Position numbers and translations under genes: made by a program. The notes under the pieces were generated by a model that saw nothing but the letters and a program-made list of their open reading frames with translations, was not told the origin of the DNA and searched no databases. A stretch of 64,000 bases of DNA. It comes from Planctomycetota bacterium (GTDB taxonomy: Bacteria > Planctomycetota > B15-G4 > SIAN01). Shown piece by piece: positions 1-11,714 of this stretch. Positions within the stretch are counted from its first letter, which is position 1, and each line of letters begins with the position of its first letter. The stretch is taken from positions 62,001 through 126,000 of the forward strand of contig SIAN01000001.1 in NCBI GenBank assembly GCA_009691715.1, in the 5' to 3' direction.

Positions 1-304
1 GGTGGGGGTCCTTCTCCATGATCGCCCGATCCTTGAAGGTGCCCGGCTCGCCTTCGTCCGCATTGATGACGAGGTAGCTCGGACCCTTCAACGGCGGCTT
101 CGGCATGAAGCTCCACTTGATGCCGGTCGGGAACCAGGCGCCGCCGCGGCCGCGCAGCCCGGAATTCTTCACTTCGTCGACGACTTGCTCGGGCGTCATC
201 AATTCGAAGACGCGCTGCGCAGTCTTGTAGCGCCCCTTGTTGAGGGCCTCGGCCAAGAGCAGCGGCCCGCTGCGCGCGAATTCGGTGGAGAGGTAGTTCT
301 CCAT
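1..304 (-). CDS. nuoF: NADH-quinone oxidoreductase subunit F, N-terminal part
   Basis: This is the first 101 codons of NuoF, the NADH- and FMN-binding subunit of respiratory complex I. The gene runs off the left edge of the window. The reverse-strand translation shows the glycine-rich [13 protein letters not shown] stretch followed by [13 protein letters not shown], both hallmarks of the FMN/NADH site. One difference from the usual GRGGAGFPTG is a Trp in place of a Gly. The ATG at 304 was chosen. An in-frame GTG at 313 overlaps the nuoE stop by four bases (GTGA) and is an equally reasonable start. The gene is translationally coupled to nuoE upstream. The iron-sulfur ligands lie in the part not seen here. 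Confidence 0.93.
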   Translation of the reverse strand, partial: MENYLSTEFARSGPLLLAEALNKGRYKTAQRVFELMTPEQVVDEVKNSGLRGRGGAWFPTGIKWSFMPKPPLKGPSYLVINADEGEPGTFKDRAIMEKDPH

Positions 305-309
305 CGCGC

Positions 310-879
310 TCACGCTTCGTTCTGCGCGGAGCGGATGGCCGCCGCCGGATCGCTGGCGCCGGCACGCAGTCTCGCGAGCAACGCGCGCACCTTGTCGGGC
401 GTGAGGTTCTCGAAGTAGCGGCTTTCGACTTCGAGGCACGGCGCCGTCCCGCAACTGCCGAGGCACTCGACTTCCTGCAGGCTGAAGAGGCCGTCGGCGG
501 TGATCTCGCCTGGCGCGATGCCGAGCTCCTGCTTCACGGTCTCGACCAGCTTGTCGCTGCCGTTCACCCAGCAGGAGATGTTGCGACAGACGCCGATCGG
601 AAAGCGGCCGACGGGGCGCTGGCGATACATGGTGTAGAAGCTGAGAACGCTGAAGACCTCGGCCGCCGAGATGCCAACGATCTCTCCCGCCAGGCGCATG
701 TCGGCGGGGTCGAGGTGCCCGCGCCATTCCTGCAAGCGGTGCAGGATCGGCAGCAGTGCGCCGCGTCGCTGCGGATAGCGCAGCGGGAGCGCGCGCAGTT
801 CGGCCGCAAGAGCCTCCGGGAGCGCTTGCACGAGCGCCTGCGGCAACCCTTCTGCTTTCGCCTGGCCCGATCCGCTCAC
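310..879 (-). CDS. nuoE: NADH-quinone oxidoreductase subunit E
   Basis: NuoE is the thioredoxin-like [2Fe-2S] subunit of the complex I NADH-dehydrogenase module. Counting from the start chosen here (189 aa), four cysteines lie at about 98, 103, 139 and 143 in the family pattern Cx4C and Cx3C (VCRNISC and ECLGSC). The ORF stays open to 999, but that start would run into nuoA. The GTG at 879 is preceded by GGAGATCGAGG and gives a normal length, so it was chosen. The gene sits between nuoA and nuoF. Complex I operons usually carry nuoB, nuoC and nuoD between A and E, and they are missing here. Confidence 0.93.
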   Translation of the reverse strand: MSGSGQAKAEGLPQALVQALPEALAAELRALPLRYPQRRGALLPILHRLQEWRGHLDPADMRLAGEIVGISAAEVFSVLSFYTMYRQRPVGRFPIGVCRNISCWVNGSDKLVETVKQELGIAPGEITADGLFSLQEVECLGSCGTAPCLEVESRYFENLTPDKVRALLARLRAGASDPAAAIRSAQNEA

Positions 880-934
880 CCTCGATCTCCCTGCGTGCGG
901 TCGCGCATCACGGACCGCGGTGCTGGCGCGTGGA

Positions 935-1336
935 TCACTGCGCGACCGATTCCCACGCCAGCACCCCCTTGCGCCATGCGTAGGCAAGACCGAGACCAAG
1001 CACAGCGACGAACAACCCCGCGGTGGCGAGTCCGGCCAGTCCGAGGCTCTTCGCTTTCACCGCCCATGCGAAGAGGAACACGGCCTCCACGTCGAACAGG
1101 ATGAACAGCATCGCGACCAGATAGAAATGGACCGAGAAGCGCTGGTGCGCGCTGCCCGGAGTCGTGGTGCCTGACTCGTAAGGCAACCCCTTCGGCAGCG
1201 TTCTGCGCCGCGGGCCGAGGACGAGCGACAGGCCGATCAGCGCGGACACGACCGCCACGACCACGCCAACGTGGACGAACAGAGGCACGTAGCTCGCGAT
1301 CGTGCTCGGGATGGTGCTCTGCAGCGGGCTCGGCAT
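935..1336 (-). CDS. nuoA: NADH-quinone oxidoreductase subunit A
   Basis: NuoA is a small membrane subunit of complex I (133 aa here). The highly conserved region is complete: PYESGTTTPGSAHQRF, then FYLVAMLFILFDVE, which links the first and second membrane helices. Three hydrophobic segments are visible, near residues 17-39, 65-85 and 93-113. The ORF is open to 1444, but the ATG at 1336 has an AGGGAA ribosome site just upstream and matches the family N-terminus. It is the first gene of the nuo run in this window. About 175 bases without a gene separate it from the lipoprotein upstream, so a promoter could lie there, although I see no convincing one. Confidence 0.93.
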   Translation of the reverse strand: MPSPLQSTIPSTIASYVPLFVHVGVVVAVVSALIGLSLVLGPRRRTLPKGLPYESGTTTPGSAHQRFSVHFYLVAMLFILFDVEAVFLFAWAVKAKSLGLAGLATAGLFVAVLGLGLAYAWRKGVLAWESVAQ

Positions 1337-1510
1337 CGATTCCCTTTGAACCAAGCGGGGCGCGCTTCCGGCGTTGTCGCAGAGGTTCGAGGCAGCAGCC
1401 CGACGCGGACGCCCGCCCCGATCCGTCGGTCGCCCGCGCAGCATGCACGATGATCGAAAAACGGGCGCAGTTTTCTAGCGGGCGGCGCCCCGGGGCGTCA
1501 ATGGAGCCGC

Positions 1511-2263
1511 TCAGCGCTCGTCGGTCGTGCCGGGTGCGACCTTCGCGTCGGGGTCGTCGTTCGCGGCATCGGCGGCAGCAGGTCGCTCGCCGGCGAAATC
1601 GCGCGGGATGCCGAACTCGAAGTCGGACCGGCGGGGGAGCGCGCGTCGACGGAAGTAATCGGAGGTCTCGGGCAGCAACATGGACAGCTCATCGAGGCCG
1701 ACGAAGGCGAGCAACTCGGGCTGCTCGCAATAGACGCCGTTCAAGACCCCGACCAATTGCAGCATTCCTTCGCGCAACGCGAAAACGCCCGCGCCGGAAT
1801 AGCGCTGCGCAAGATCGCGGAGTTCGCCTTCTTCCAGCGCGAGCAGGTCGCCGCGTCGCCCCAAGTCATAGAGGCTGCATTCGAGCAGGTCGGCGTGGTC
1901 GCCGGTCCTCACTTCGATGAACAGGCGATCGTCGAAGGACGCCGGGTAGGCCGCGAGGCGGGCAAGGTTGGGCCGGGACGACACGGGCGCCAGCAGCGCA
2001 AGCTCATCGCTCCGTCGCAGCAGTCGCGCCTGATCGTCGTAGAAGCCGTCCTGGCGCCGGCCGCGGAATTGGATCATCGAGCCGTCTTCGGGAATGAGCT
2101 CCCGCAGCGCGACGATGCCATCTTCCGTCGCGACGGCGCGCACCATCCCGCGCGGTGTGGCCAGCTCGACGTTCGCCTCGATCGGCGATGGCACGCGGCA
2201 GGCGCCGGTGCTGAGCGCGATGCCGCTGATGAGCAGAGGTCGGAGGAGCGAGCGCAGTTTCAT
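1511..2263 (-). CDS. Hypothetical lipoprotein
   Basis: I do not recognise this 250-aa protein. It starts with a basic N-terminus and a hydrophobic stretch ending in LSTGAC, which fits a lipobox with lipidation at Cys22. The rest is mixed alpha/beta and contains the short repeated theme LRELIPEDGS / LREGMLQLVG. The last 35 residues are rich in Ala, Asp and Pro and look disordered. It is likely an envelope lipoprotein. It is co-directional with the chaperone run, 56 bases after fmdB, and may be its last gene. It is separated from nuoA downstream by a longer gap. Confidence 0.65.
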   Translation of the reverse strand: MKLRSLLRPLLISGIALSTGACRVPSPIEANVELATPRGMVRAVATEDGIVALRELIPEDGSMIQFRGRRQDGFYDDQARLLRRSDELALLAPVSSRPNLARLAAYPASFDDRLFIEVRTGDHADLLECSLYDLGRRGDLLALEEGELRDLAQRYSGAGVFALREGMLQLVGVLNGVYCEQPELLAFVGLDELSMLLPETSDYFRRRALPRRSDFEFGIPRDFAGERPAAADAANDDPDAKVAPGTTDER

Positions 2264-2319
2264 GGTTGGCGGAGCATATCGGCGCGAAACCGGGCCCGAG
2301 CTGAAGCGGCGGCTTGGCG

Positions 2320-2784
2320 TCAGTCGCGGCGCCGCTTGGAGCTGGATCCCGTCTTCGCCGGTGGCGCATCCGAGCTCCGCGTCGCCGGGCTCTTCGCCGG
2401 AGCGGCAGGAGGAGGCGTCGTGGAGGCGGGTCGCGACTCGCTTTTCCGATCCTTGGCGTCGGCAGTAGAGCCGGCCGCAGTCGGTCCGGAGGCCGTCGAC
2501 CCGGCGTCGCCTTTGGGTGTGTCGCCCTTTGCGCTCTTGTTGTCACCGCCGCCGCCTGCAGTGGGGGCCGTGTCCTTTTTGGCCGCTTCGGTGTAGGCGC
2601 TCGAGCGGTAGTCGGTGCTGTAGAAGCCGGAGCCCTTGAACAAGATCCCGGCGCCGGCGCCGATCAGCCGTTCGAGCCGGTTCTTGCCGCACGCTGGGCA
2701 CTTCTTCAGCAGTGGGTCGGAGATCGACTGGAAATGCTCGAAGAGGTGGTCGCAGCCTTTGCAGCGGTAGTCGTAGGTTGGCAC
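2320..2784 (-). CDS. FmdB-family zinc ribbon protein
   Basis: The first 45 residues form the FmdB/CxxC_CxxC_SSSS zinc ribbon, starting MPTYDYRCKGC, with cysteine pairs at 8/11 and 29/32. The conserved motif FKGSGFYSTDY follows near residue 50. The remaining 90 residues are a low-complexity Ala/Pro/Thr/Lys/Ser tail that ends in a basic cluster. FmdB proteins are often proposed regulators, but their role is not settled. The start codon lies one base beyond the end of grpE, so translation is probably coupled. Linkage to grpE and dnaJ suggests co-expression under protein-folding stress, which is inference only. Confidence 0.85.
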   Translation of the reverse strand: MPTYDYRCKGCDHLFEHFQSISDPLLKKCPACGKNRLERLIGAGAGILFKGSGFYSTDYRSSAYTEAAKKDTAPTAGGGGDNKSAKGDTPKGDAGSTASGPTAAGSTADAKDRKSESRPASTTPPPAAPAKSPATRSSDAPPAKTGSSSKRRRD

Positions 2785-2785
2785 G

Positions 2786-3364
2786 TCAGTTCGCCCCTGC
2801 GGCCGCAGGGGCCTTGGCGATGCGCACTTTGGCGGCGCGCACCAAATGCGAACCCATTCGGTAGCCGCGGGTGATCTCGCCGACGATCGTGCCGGGCGCG
2901 ACGTCGGTCCGCTCCTCTTCGTACACCGCCTCGTGTTGGAACGGGCTGAACGGCAAGCCTGAGGTCACGACCGGTTCGATCCCGAAGTTCTTCAACTTGT
3001 CGAGAAACACGACGCGCGTCAGCGCAACGCCCTGCGCCAACGGCGACTCCCGCTCCGCCTCCGGCAGCGCCTGCAGCACCAGATCGAGATTGTCGAGCAC
3101 TTCGATCATCTCGCGCGCCATCCGGGAGGTGATCTCGTCGCGCACGACCTGCCGCTCGCGGCCGAAGCGCTTGGCCTGGTTGTCACGATCGGCGTGCGCT
3201 TCGAGCAACCGCTCCTTCAGCGCCTTCACCTCGCCCTCAAGGCGCACGCGTTCGGCCGCTTCATCGATCGGCGGCGCAACCGGCTCGGCGGAAGAGGGCG
3301 TCTCGCCCTCGAGTGATTCGTCGAGTGGTTCGTCCGGTGCCGTCTCCATCGCGCGTTGCCTCAC
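2786..3364 (-). CDS. grpE: Nucleotide exchange factor GrpE
   Basis: GrpE releases ADP from DnaK and completes the DnaK-DnaJ cycle. The protein (192 aa) has an acidic disordered N-terminus, a long helix at about 35-95 that forms the dimer coiled coil, and a C-terminal beta domain. That domain has the family landmarks [16 protein letters not shown] and [20 protein letters not shown]. The start given is a GTG that overlaps the dnaJ stop by four bases. An ATG five codons later (3349) is an alternative. dnaK itself is not in this window. Confidence 0.95.
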   Translation of the reverse strand: MRQRAMETAPDEPLDESLEGETPSSAEPVAPPIDEAAERVRLEGEVKALKERLLEAHADRDNQAKRFGRERQVVRDEITSRMAREMIEVLDNLDLVLQALPEAERESPLAQGVALTRVVFLDKLKNFGIEPVVTSGLPFSPFQHEAVYEEERTDVAPGTIVGEITRGYRMGSHLVRAAKVRIAKAPAAAGAN

Positions 3365-4533
3365 GAGCTGAACAGGTCCTTCACCTTGCCGAGGAAGCTC
3401 TTCTTCTCTGGGCTTACGTTCTCGTCGTCGAGCGTCTGCATCTCGCGCAGCAGTTCTTCCTGGCGCTTGGTGAGCTTCTTCGGCATGTCGAGCGTCAGGC
3501 GCACGAGCAGGTCGCCCGGCCCGCCACCGCGCAGGCTCGAGATCCCCTTGCCGCGCAGTCGCATCACTGTGTGCGCTGCCGTTCGACCTGGCACGGTGAG
3601 CGTCGCGGGACCGGTGAGTGTCGGTACTTCGATCTTGGTGCCGAGCACGAGTCCACCGTAGCTCACCGGGACGTCAAGATGCAGATCGTCGACGTCGCGT
3701 CGGAAGAGCGGATGCTCCTTCACGTTGACGACGCAGTAGAGGTCGCCGCGTGCGCCGCCGCGTGCGCCCGGCTCGCCTTCGCCGGTGAGACGCACCTGCG
3801 TGCCGGTGTCGACGCCGGCCGGGAGCTTCACCTTCAGTTCGCGCCGCGCCTTCTCGGTGCCGGTGCCGCGACACTTCCGGCACGGATGCTCGAGGATCTC
3901 GCCTTCACCTTGGCAGCGGCCACAGGTCGAGCGGATCGAAAAGAACCCCTGCGACTGGTGGACGACGCCCTTGCCGCGACACGCTGGGCAGACCGTCGGC
4001 GCGCTGCCCGGCGCCGCGCCGCCGCCGCCGCACTCCGCGCACGCCTCGTTGCGCGCGACGTCGATGGTGCGCTCGGTGCCGCGCGCCGCCTCTTCGAGCG
4101 TGATGTCGAGCTGGCACTTGAGCGTCGCGCCGCGCTGCCGGCGCGGGCCGTGCCCGCCGCCGCCGCCGCCCGCGAACTGGCCGAAGAACTCATCGAAGAC
4201 TGAGCCGCCACCGCCACCGCCACGCCCACCGCCCATCCCGAAGATGTCGCCGAACGCCTGGAAGACTTCCTCGAAGTTCCCGAAGCCGCGGGCATGACCG
4301 CCCTGCCGGACGCCGGCGTGACCGTACTGGTCGTAGATCTTGCGCTTCTCGGCGTCGGACAGGACCTCGTACGCCTCGGCCGCCTCCTTGAACTTCTCCT
4401 CGGCCTTGGGGTCGTCTTTGTTGCGGTCCGGATGATGCTGCAGTGCGAGCTTGCGGAACGCCTTCTTGATCTCATCCGCTGCCGCCGTGCGCGCGACGCC
4501 GAGGATCTCGTAGTAGTCGCGGTTGGTCGGCAT
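3361..4533 (-). CDS. dnaJ: Chaperone DnaJ
   Basis: This is a full-length class A DnaJ (390 aa). It has a J domain at 4-70 with the HPD motif at 34-36, then a Gly/Phe-rich linker with runs of glycine. Four zinc-finger motifs follow ([32 protein letters not shown]), then the two C-terminal substrate-binding beta domains. It delivers unfolded clients to DnaK and stimulates its ATPase. It follows groEL by about 40 bases and overlaps grpE by four. The order dnaJ-grpE without dnaK is unlike the common grpE-dnaK-dnaJ cluster. Confidence 0.97.
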   Translation of the reverse strand: MPTNRDYYEILGVARTAAADEIKKAFRKLALQHHPDRNKDDPKAEEKFKEAAEAYEVLSDAEKRKIYDQYGHAGVRQGGHARGFGNFEEVFQAFGDIFGMGGGRGGGGGGSVFDEFFGQFAGGGGGGHGPRRQRGATLKCQLDITLEEAARGTERTIDVARNEACAECGGGGAAPGSAPTVCPACRGKGVVHQSQGFFSIRSTCGRCQGEGEILEHPCRKCRGTGTEKARRELKVKLPAGVDTGTQVRLTGEGEPGARGGARGDLYCVVNVKEHPLFRRDVDDLHLDVPVSYGGLVLGTKIEVPTLTGPATLTVPGRTAAHTVMRLRGKGISSLRGGGPGDLLVRLTLDMPKKLTKRQEELLREMQTLDDENVSPEKKSFLGKVKDLFSS

Positions 4534-4574
4534 CGCCTCACTCCGATCGCGATCGAGTCACGCTCGCGTCGCGA

Positions 4575-6179
<1,605 letters not shown>

Positions 6180-6205
6180 GGGGATTCGAGCGTCCTTGCT
6201 AGGGT

Positions 6206-6248
6206 CGGTGGAGGGCTAGGGGCGGTGGAGGGCTAGGGGCGGTGGAGG
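6206..6248. repeat. 17-bp tandem repeat in the groES-groEL spacer
   Basis: The unit CGGTGGAGGGCTAGGGG occurs twice exactly (6206-6222 and 6223-6239), followed by a partial third copy to 6248. It occupies about half of the 97-bp gap between groES and groEL copy 1. It has no recognisable regulatory identity. It may be replication slippage, or it may affect mRNA structure ahead of groEL. Confidence 0.85.
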
Positions 6249-6276
6249 TGTCGATCGGGGGCGCGCGCGAGGTCGA

Positions 6277-6567
6277 TCAGTCGAGGCGCGCGAGGACCTC
6301 GCCTTCCTTCAGGATCTTGAACTCTTGGCCGCCGACGGAGACGTCGGTGCCCGCGTACTTGCCGAACAGGACGACGTCACCTTTCTTCACCGTGACATCG
6401 GCGCGAGCGCCGCTCTTCAGCAGCTTGCCGGGTCCGACGGCCGTCACCGTCCCGCGCTGCGGCTTCTCCTTCGCCGCGTCCGGGAGCAGGATGCCCCCCG
6501 CCGTGCGCTCTTCCGCTTCCAGTACTTCGACCACGATGCGATCGTCCAGCGGCTTGAACTTGGCCAT
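6277..6567 (-). CDS. groES: Co-chaperonin GroES
   Basis: GroES forms the lid of the GroEL chamber. The 96-aa product has the standard family layout: PLDDRIVVEVLEAEE at the start, the mobile loop around TAGGILLPD, the KSGARADVTVKKGDVVLFGKYAGT core, and a C-terminal LARLD. The ATG at 6567 was chosen because it matches the family N-terminus and has GAGGGAG upstream. The longer frame to 6684 runs into the groEL gene and is not needed. It sits between two groEL genes and could serve either. Confidence 0.96.
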   Translation of the reverse strand: MAKFKPLDDRIVVEVLEAEERTAGGILLPDAAKEKPQRGTVTAVGPGKLLKSGARADVTVKKGDVVLFGKYAGTDVSVGGQEFKILKEGEVLARLD

Positions 6568-6640
6568 CACTCGCTCCCTCGTGTTGTTCGCGGTTCTCTC
6601 AGTTAATCCCGCACTGTCGATCCAGCACCGCCGCCACCGA

Positions 6641-8281
<1,641 letters not shown>

Positions 8282-8373
8282 TCCGGGAGCTCTCCTTCGT
8301 CGGCACGATTTCAACTGCACTGATTCAACGGCACTGAGGCGCGCTCTCTGCGTCGAGCGCGGCGTTAGGCAAA

Positions 8374-8469
8374 CGGAGTGCCTTCTCCCCGGGGAAGCGG
8401 AACGGTTCGGAGTGCGCCAGATTGACGTTTCATCTCCTCCTCCCCAGTGCGAACTTCGCCAAATTGGCG
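8374..8469. promoter_or_regulatory. Divergent control region between groEL and the NPCBM gene
   Basis: The 227-bp divergent gap 8282-8508 holds three repeated elements. CGGAGTGC occurs at 8374-8381 and again at 8408-8415, exactly 34 bases apart in the same orientation. The perfect 10-bp palindrome TCCCCGGGGA lies between them. The 13-bp palindrome CGCCAAATTGGCG is at 8457-8469. GAGTGC is a half-site of the HrcA operator CIRCE, but the halves here are direct repeats, so this is not a normal CIRCE. TACAAT at 8495-8500, eight bases before the NPCBM ATG with no visible ribosome site, would fit a -10 box for a leaderless message. Confidence 0.35.
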
Positions 8470-8508
8470 CCGCTCCGGGGCAATCGGCCACCCGTACAAT
8501 CCCGCGCC

Positions 8509-9738
8509 ATGACTTCGCTCGCATGGTTCCGCGCCGGCTCGCTTTGCTCGTTCATCGCCGGGTTGGCGCCGACTGCGGTCGCGAGCGATGACCGCATCGA
8601 GTTGCTGCTGCGCGACGGCACGCGGCACGTCGTCCGCGACCTTGCCCTCGCTCCGGGTGAATCGGTCAGTGTCACGCCAAGCGGCGCTGCGCCACCCGCG
8701 ATCGCATGGGGCGACTTGGTCGAGATCGACCTCGGCGCACGGGTCGCCCGGGACCTGACTCCGCCGATGACGCTGCTGCTTCATGACGGCAGTCGCTTGG
8801 TGGGGCGGGTCGCCGCGGGAGACGACGAGGCGGTCAGCTTCGAGCTCGCGGTCGGTGGGACTCTCGAGCTTCCGCTTGATGCGGTGCGCGCGCTGCTGGC
8901 TGGCCCGCGACACGCGGATCTCGCCCTCGACCGACTCGTCACACCAAAGTCCGGTGACCTGCTGCAGCGGCGCCAGGAGGTGGGTGGCGATTCGACCCGC
9001 GGCACGCTCGTCAATCTCTTGCCGGAAGCGGTCCGATTCGAGTACTCGCTCGGAACCGCCAACTTCGCCTGGAGCGACATCGAGGCGGTGGTGCTGGAGC
9101 AGCAGGTGGATCTGGCGGTGTCCGCCGGTCCGCAGATCGAGGTTGACTTGGTGCCGGACGGCACGCTGCGGTGCGAGTTGGTGCGCGTCAACGCGTCCGA
9201 GGTCGTCGTCCGTCTGCCGGGTGCCAGCGCCGAGACGACGCTGCCGCGCGCTGCGGTGACGGCGCTGCGAGTGCACAGCGACCACTGGAGCTGGCTTTCG
9301 ACGCTTGAGCCAGACAGCGTGCGCGAGGTGCCGTACCTTGGCGGCCCGGACGATTTCCTGTTCCCGTGGCGTCGCGATCGAAGTGTCACGGGCCAGCCGC
9401 TTCGCGTCCACGGCCGGCGTTACGGACGCGGCATCGGCTGCCACGCCCGCAGTGAATTGAGCTTCGCGATCCCGCCAGGCACGCGCCGATTCGTCGCCGA
9501 CGCCGGCCTTTCGGATGAGGTGCTGGAGCTGCCGGAGCGCGGCGCCGCCGAGTTCCGGGTGCTCCTCGACGGCGTCGTGAAGTGGCGGAGCACGTTGGTG
9601 CGGGGCGGCGATCCGGCGGTGCGCGTGCCGATGGTCGACGTCGGTGATGCCAAGTTGCTCACGTTGATCGTCGATTTCGGCGCTGGCGAAGACGTCGCCG
9701 ATCGCGCGGTCTGGGGCGACGCGATCTTCCTGCGTTAG
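8509..9738 (+). CDS. Exported NPCBM-domain protein
   Basis: The protein (409 aa) has a signal peptide of about 23 residues ending near AVAS. A central beta-rich region of about 250 residues without recognised catalytic motifs follows. The last 110 residues are an NPCBM (novel putative carbohydrate-binding module) fold, recognised from [15 protein letters not shown] and the closing WGDAIF. This module binds sugars and is very common in Planctomycetes and Verrucomicrobia. It probably acts in the periplasm or outside the cell on glycans. The ATG at 8509 was preferred over the longer frame from 8422 because it places the signal peptide at the N-terminus. No Shine-Dalgarno sequence is visible. Confidence 0.8.
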   Translation: MTSLAWFRAGSLCSFIAGLAPTAVASDDRIELLLRDGTRHVVRDLALAPGESVSVTPSGAAPPAIAWGDLVEIDLGARVARDLTPPMTLLLHDGSRLVGRVAAGDDEAVSFELAVGGTLELPLDAVRALLAGPRHADLALDRLVTPKSGDLLQRRQEVGGDSTRGTLVNLLPEAVRFEYSLGTANFAWSDIEAVVLEQQVDLAVSAGPQIEVDLVPDGTLRCELVRVNASEVVVRLPGASAETTLPRAAVTALRVHSDHWSWLSTLEPDSVREVPYLGGPDDFLFPWRRDRSVTGQPLRVHGRRYGRGIGCHARSELSFAIPPGTRRFVADAGLSDEVLELPERGAAEFRVLLDGVVKWRSTLVRGGDPAVRVPMVDVGDAKLLTLIVDFGAGEDVADRAVWGDAIFLR

Positions 9739-9795
9739 GCGGCCGCGCGAGGTCGTCGCGTCACCGCGAGCGGCTCGTTGCGTCTTCGCAGCGTC

Positions 9796-10494
9796 ATGGA
9801 AGAAATCACCAATGCAGTTTCGATCAAAGCGCTGCCAGCCCACCTGCGACCGCGGGAGAAGCTGCGTCTGCGCGGCGCCGAGTCGTTGAGCGAGCAGGAG
9901 CTCGTGGCGACGGTCCTCGGTTCGGCGACCAAGACGCGCTCGGTGCTCGCGGTCGCGGAGCATCTGCTCCGACTCGGTGGGCAGCTCGGTGGACTGCAGG
10001 ATCTCGGTCTGGCGCAGCTTGCCGATGTGCCGGGGCTCGGGGAGGCAGGAGCGGCGCGGATCGCTGCCGTCGTCGAGATTGCACGCCGCATCGGCCGGGC
10101 GTCGGCGCGTGCGGGGGTCGTGTTAGCGGATGCGGCGGCCGTCGATCGGCTGCTGCGACGCGAGCTCGCCAGCGAGCGGCGCGAGCGGGTGCATGTGCTC
10201 ATGGTCGACGCGCGCCATCGGCTGCTCGGCGAACGCTGCGTGTCGGTGGGTTCCCTGATGTCGTCGGTGATCCACCCACGTGAGGTGTTCCGACCGGCGA
10301 TCGGCCTCGCCGCGGCCGCCGTGATCCTCGTGCACAACCACCCGAGCGGCGATCCGACACCGAGCGTTGAAGACCATCAGGTGACGGTGCGCCTCGCCGA
10401 AGCGGGGACGGTGATCGGCATCCGACTGCTCGATCATGTCGTCATCGCTGCGGAGGGATTCCGCAGCTTCAAAGAACAAGGCTGGTTGACCTGA
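9796..10494 (+). CDS. radC: RadC/JAB-domain protein
   Basis: This RadC-family protein has an N-terminal UPF0758 and helix-hairpin-helix region (PRERLR-type motif, then LADVPGLGEAGAARIAA). A C-terminal MPN/JAMM domain follows with the metal motif HNHPSGDPTPS and its downstream Asp. Despite the name it is not firmly tied to DNA repair, and the JAMM residues suggest metal-dependent isopeptidase or hydrolase chemistry. ATG 9796 gives 232 aa. A TTG at 9778 is an alternative. It is co-directional with the genes on either side. Confidence 0.93.
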   Translation: MEEITNAVSIKALPAHLRPREKLRLRGAESLSEQELVATVLGSATKTRSVLAVAEHLLRLGGQLGGLQDLGLAQLADVPGLGEAGAARIAAVVEIARRIGRASARAGVVLADAAAVDRLLRRELASERRERVHVLMVDARHRLLGERCVSVGSLMSSVIHPREVFRPAIGLAAAAVILVHNHPSGDPTPSVEDHQVTVRLAEAGTVIGIRLLDHVVIAAEGFRSFKEQGWLT

Positions 10495-10520
10495 AGTAAC
10501 CTGCCCGCGGGAGATGCCCG

Positions 10521-10766
10521 ATGCTCGAACCTGAACTGCTCGAGATTCTCGCCTGCCCGGAGACGAAGGAAGCGGTGAAGCTCGGCGACCCCGCGCTGGT
10601 CGCCGCCGTCAACGCGCGCATCGCGCGCGGCGAGCAGAAAAACCGTGCGGCGCAACCGGTGCGCGAGGCGGTCGAAGCGCTGCTGGTGCGCGCCGACGGT
10701 CGCTTCGCCTACCCGGTTCGCGACGGTTTCCCGATCATGCTGGTCGACGAAGCGCTGCCGCTCTGA
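10521..10766 (+). CDS. Trm112-like small protein
   Basis: This 81-aa protein matches the Trm112/UPF0434 pattern: ELLEILACP at the start, an insert, then LVRADGRFAYPVRDGFPIMLVDEA at the end. Family members often hold zinc through two cysteine pairs. Here only the first cysteine of the first pair remains (CPET), and no second pair exists, so metal binding is doubtful. Bacterial members are uncharacterised, and eukaryotic Trm112 activates methyltransferases. GGGAG lies seven bases before the ATG. Confidence 0.82.
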   Translation: MLEPELLEILACPETKEAVKLGDPALVAAVNARIARGEQKNRAAQPVREAVEALLVRADGRFAYPVRDGFPIMLVDEALPL

Positions 10767-10870
10767 GTCGCGCCCGGTGGCGTGAGCCGCTACCGTGTCG
10801 CGTTTCCCGCCCGCGGCCTCTGCGGCATGCGGATCGAACCCGGCCGATCGAACCCGAAAACTCGCGGACC

Positions 10871-11623
10871 ATGCTCCGAGCGATCATCTCCGACATCCAC
10901 TCGAACGTCGAAGCGCTCGACGCGGTCTTCGCCGACATCGCCAAACGCAAGGTCGACCGCATCGTCTGCCTCGGCGATGTCATCGGCTACGGACCGCAGC
11001 CGCGCGTCACGCTGAAGCGCGTCAAGGACTGGGAAGTGACCCTCCTCGGCAACCACGAGGAGGCGTGCATGTACCACCCGGAGGACTTCAACGAGCGCGC
11101 GCGCATCGCGCTCGAGTGGACGCGCGAGCAGTTGAACAGCAAGGACGCGCCGCCGGAGGAGAACTACGAGCTGTGGGCGTTGATCGGCTCGATGCCGACG
11201 TCGTTCCAGATCGAGAACGCACTCCTGGTCCACGGCTCCCCGCGCGATCCGGTCCGCGAGTACATGCTCCCGCGCGACGCCCAAGACCTGCCGAAGATGC
11301 GTGAAGTGTTCGAGCGGATGAACTGCGACTTCTGCTTCGTCGGCCACTCACACGTGCCAGGCGTCTACACCGAGCAGCCGGCGTTCCTGACGCCGTCGCG
11401 CTTTCCCGACGGCTACCGCCGAACGCAGGGCAAGGCGCTGGTGAACGTCGGTTCGGTGGGGCAACCGCGCGATGGCGACACGCGCGCGTCGTACGCGACC
11501 TTCGACGGCGAGACGGTCTGGTTCCATCGGGTCGAGTACGACTTCGTGACGACGCAGAAGAAGATCCTCGAGACTGGCGTGCTCCCGCGCTACCTCGCAG
11601 CGCGCCTGCAGGAAGGCCGGTAG
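10871..11623 (+). CDS. Calcineurin-like metallophosphoesterase
   Basis: The 250-aa protein shows all metallophosphoesterase motifs in order: SDIHSN near residue 8, GDVIGYG near 37, GNHE near 59, HGSP near 120, and GHSH near 157, then GSVGQPRD. These bind a two-metal centre that hydrolyses phosphoesters. It is closest in look to the YfcE/DR1281-type bacterial subgroup. The substrate cannot be told from sequence. It precedes yidC in the same direction with a gap of 91 bases. Confidence 0.9.
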   Translation: MLRAIISDIHSNVEALDAVFADIAKRKVDRIVCLGDVIGYGPQPRVTLKRVKDWEVTLLGNHEEACMYHPEDFNERARIALEWTREQLNSKDAPPEENYELWALIGSMPTSFQIENALLVHGSPRDPVREYMLPRDAQDLPKMREVFERMNCDFCFVGHSHVPGVYTEQPAFLTPSRFPDGYRRTQGKALVNVGSVGQPRDGDTRASYATFDGETVWFHRVEYDFVTTQKKILETGVLPRYLAARLQEGR

Positions 11624-11714
11624 CAGCGCCGTCGACCGAGAACTTCAGCGATCGTTTAGCAAGTAGATCCTCAGTGCGCAGGTCGAACCCCAGGGGCCCG
11701 GCCAAGAAGGTGCA

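Noticed and set aside
2..418. Open frame on the plus strand at the left edge
   Set aside because: Lies antisense to nuoF and nuoE, whose conserved motifs are clear on the minus strand.
8374..8415. CIRCE heat-shock operator
   Set aside because: CIRCE needs TTAGCACTC and GAGTGCTAA as inverted halves nine bases apart. Here GAGTGC occurs only as direct repeats 34 bases apart, and no hrcA is in the window.
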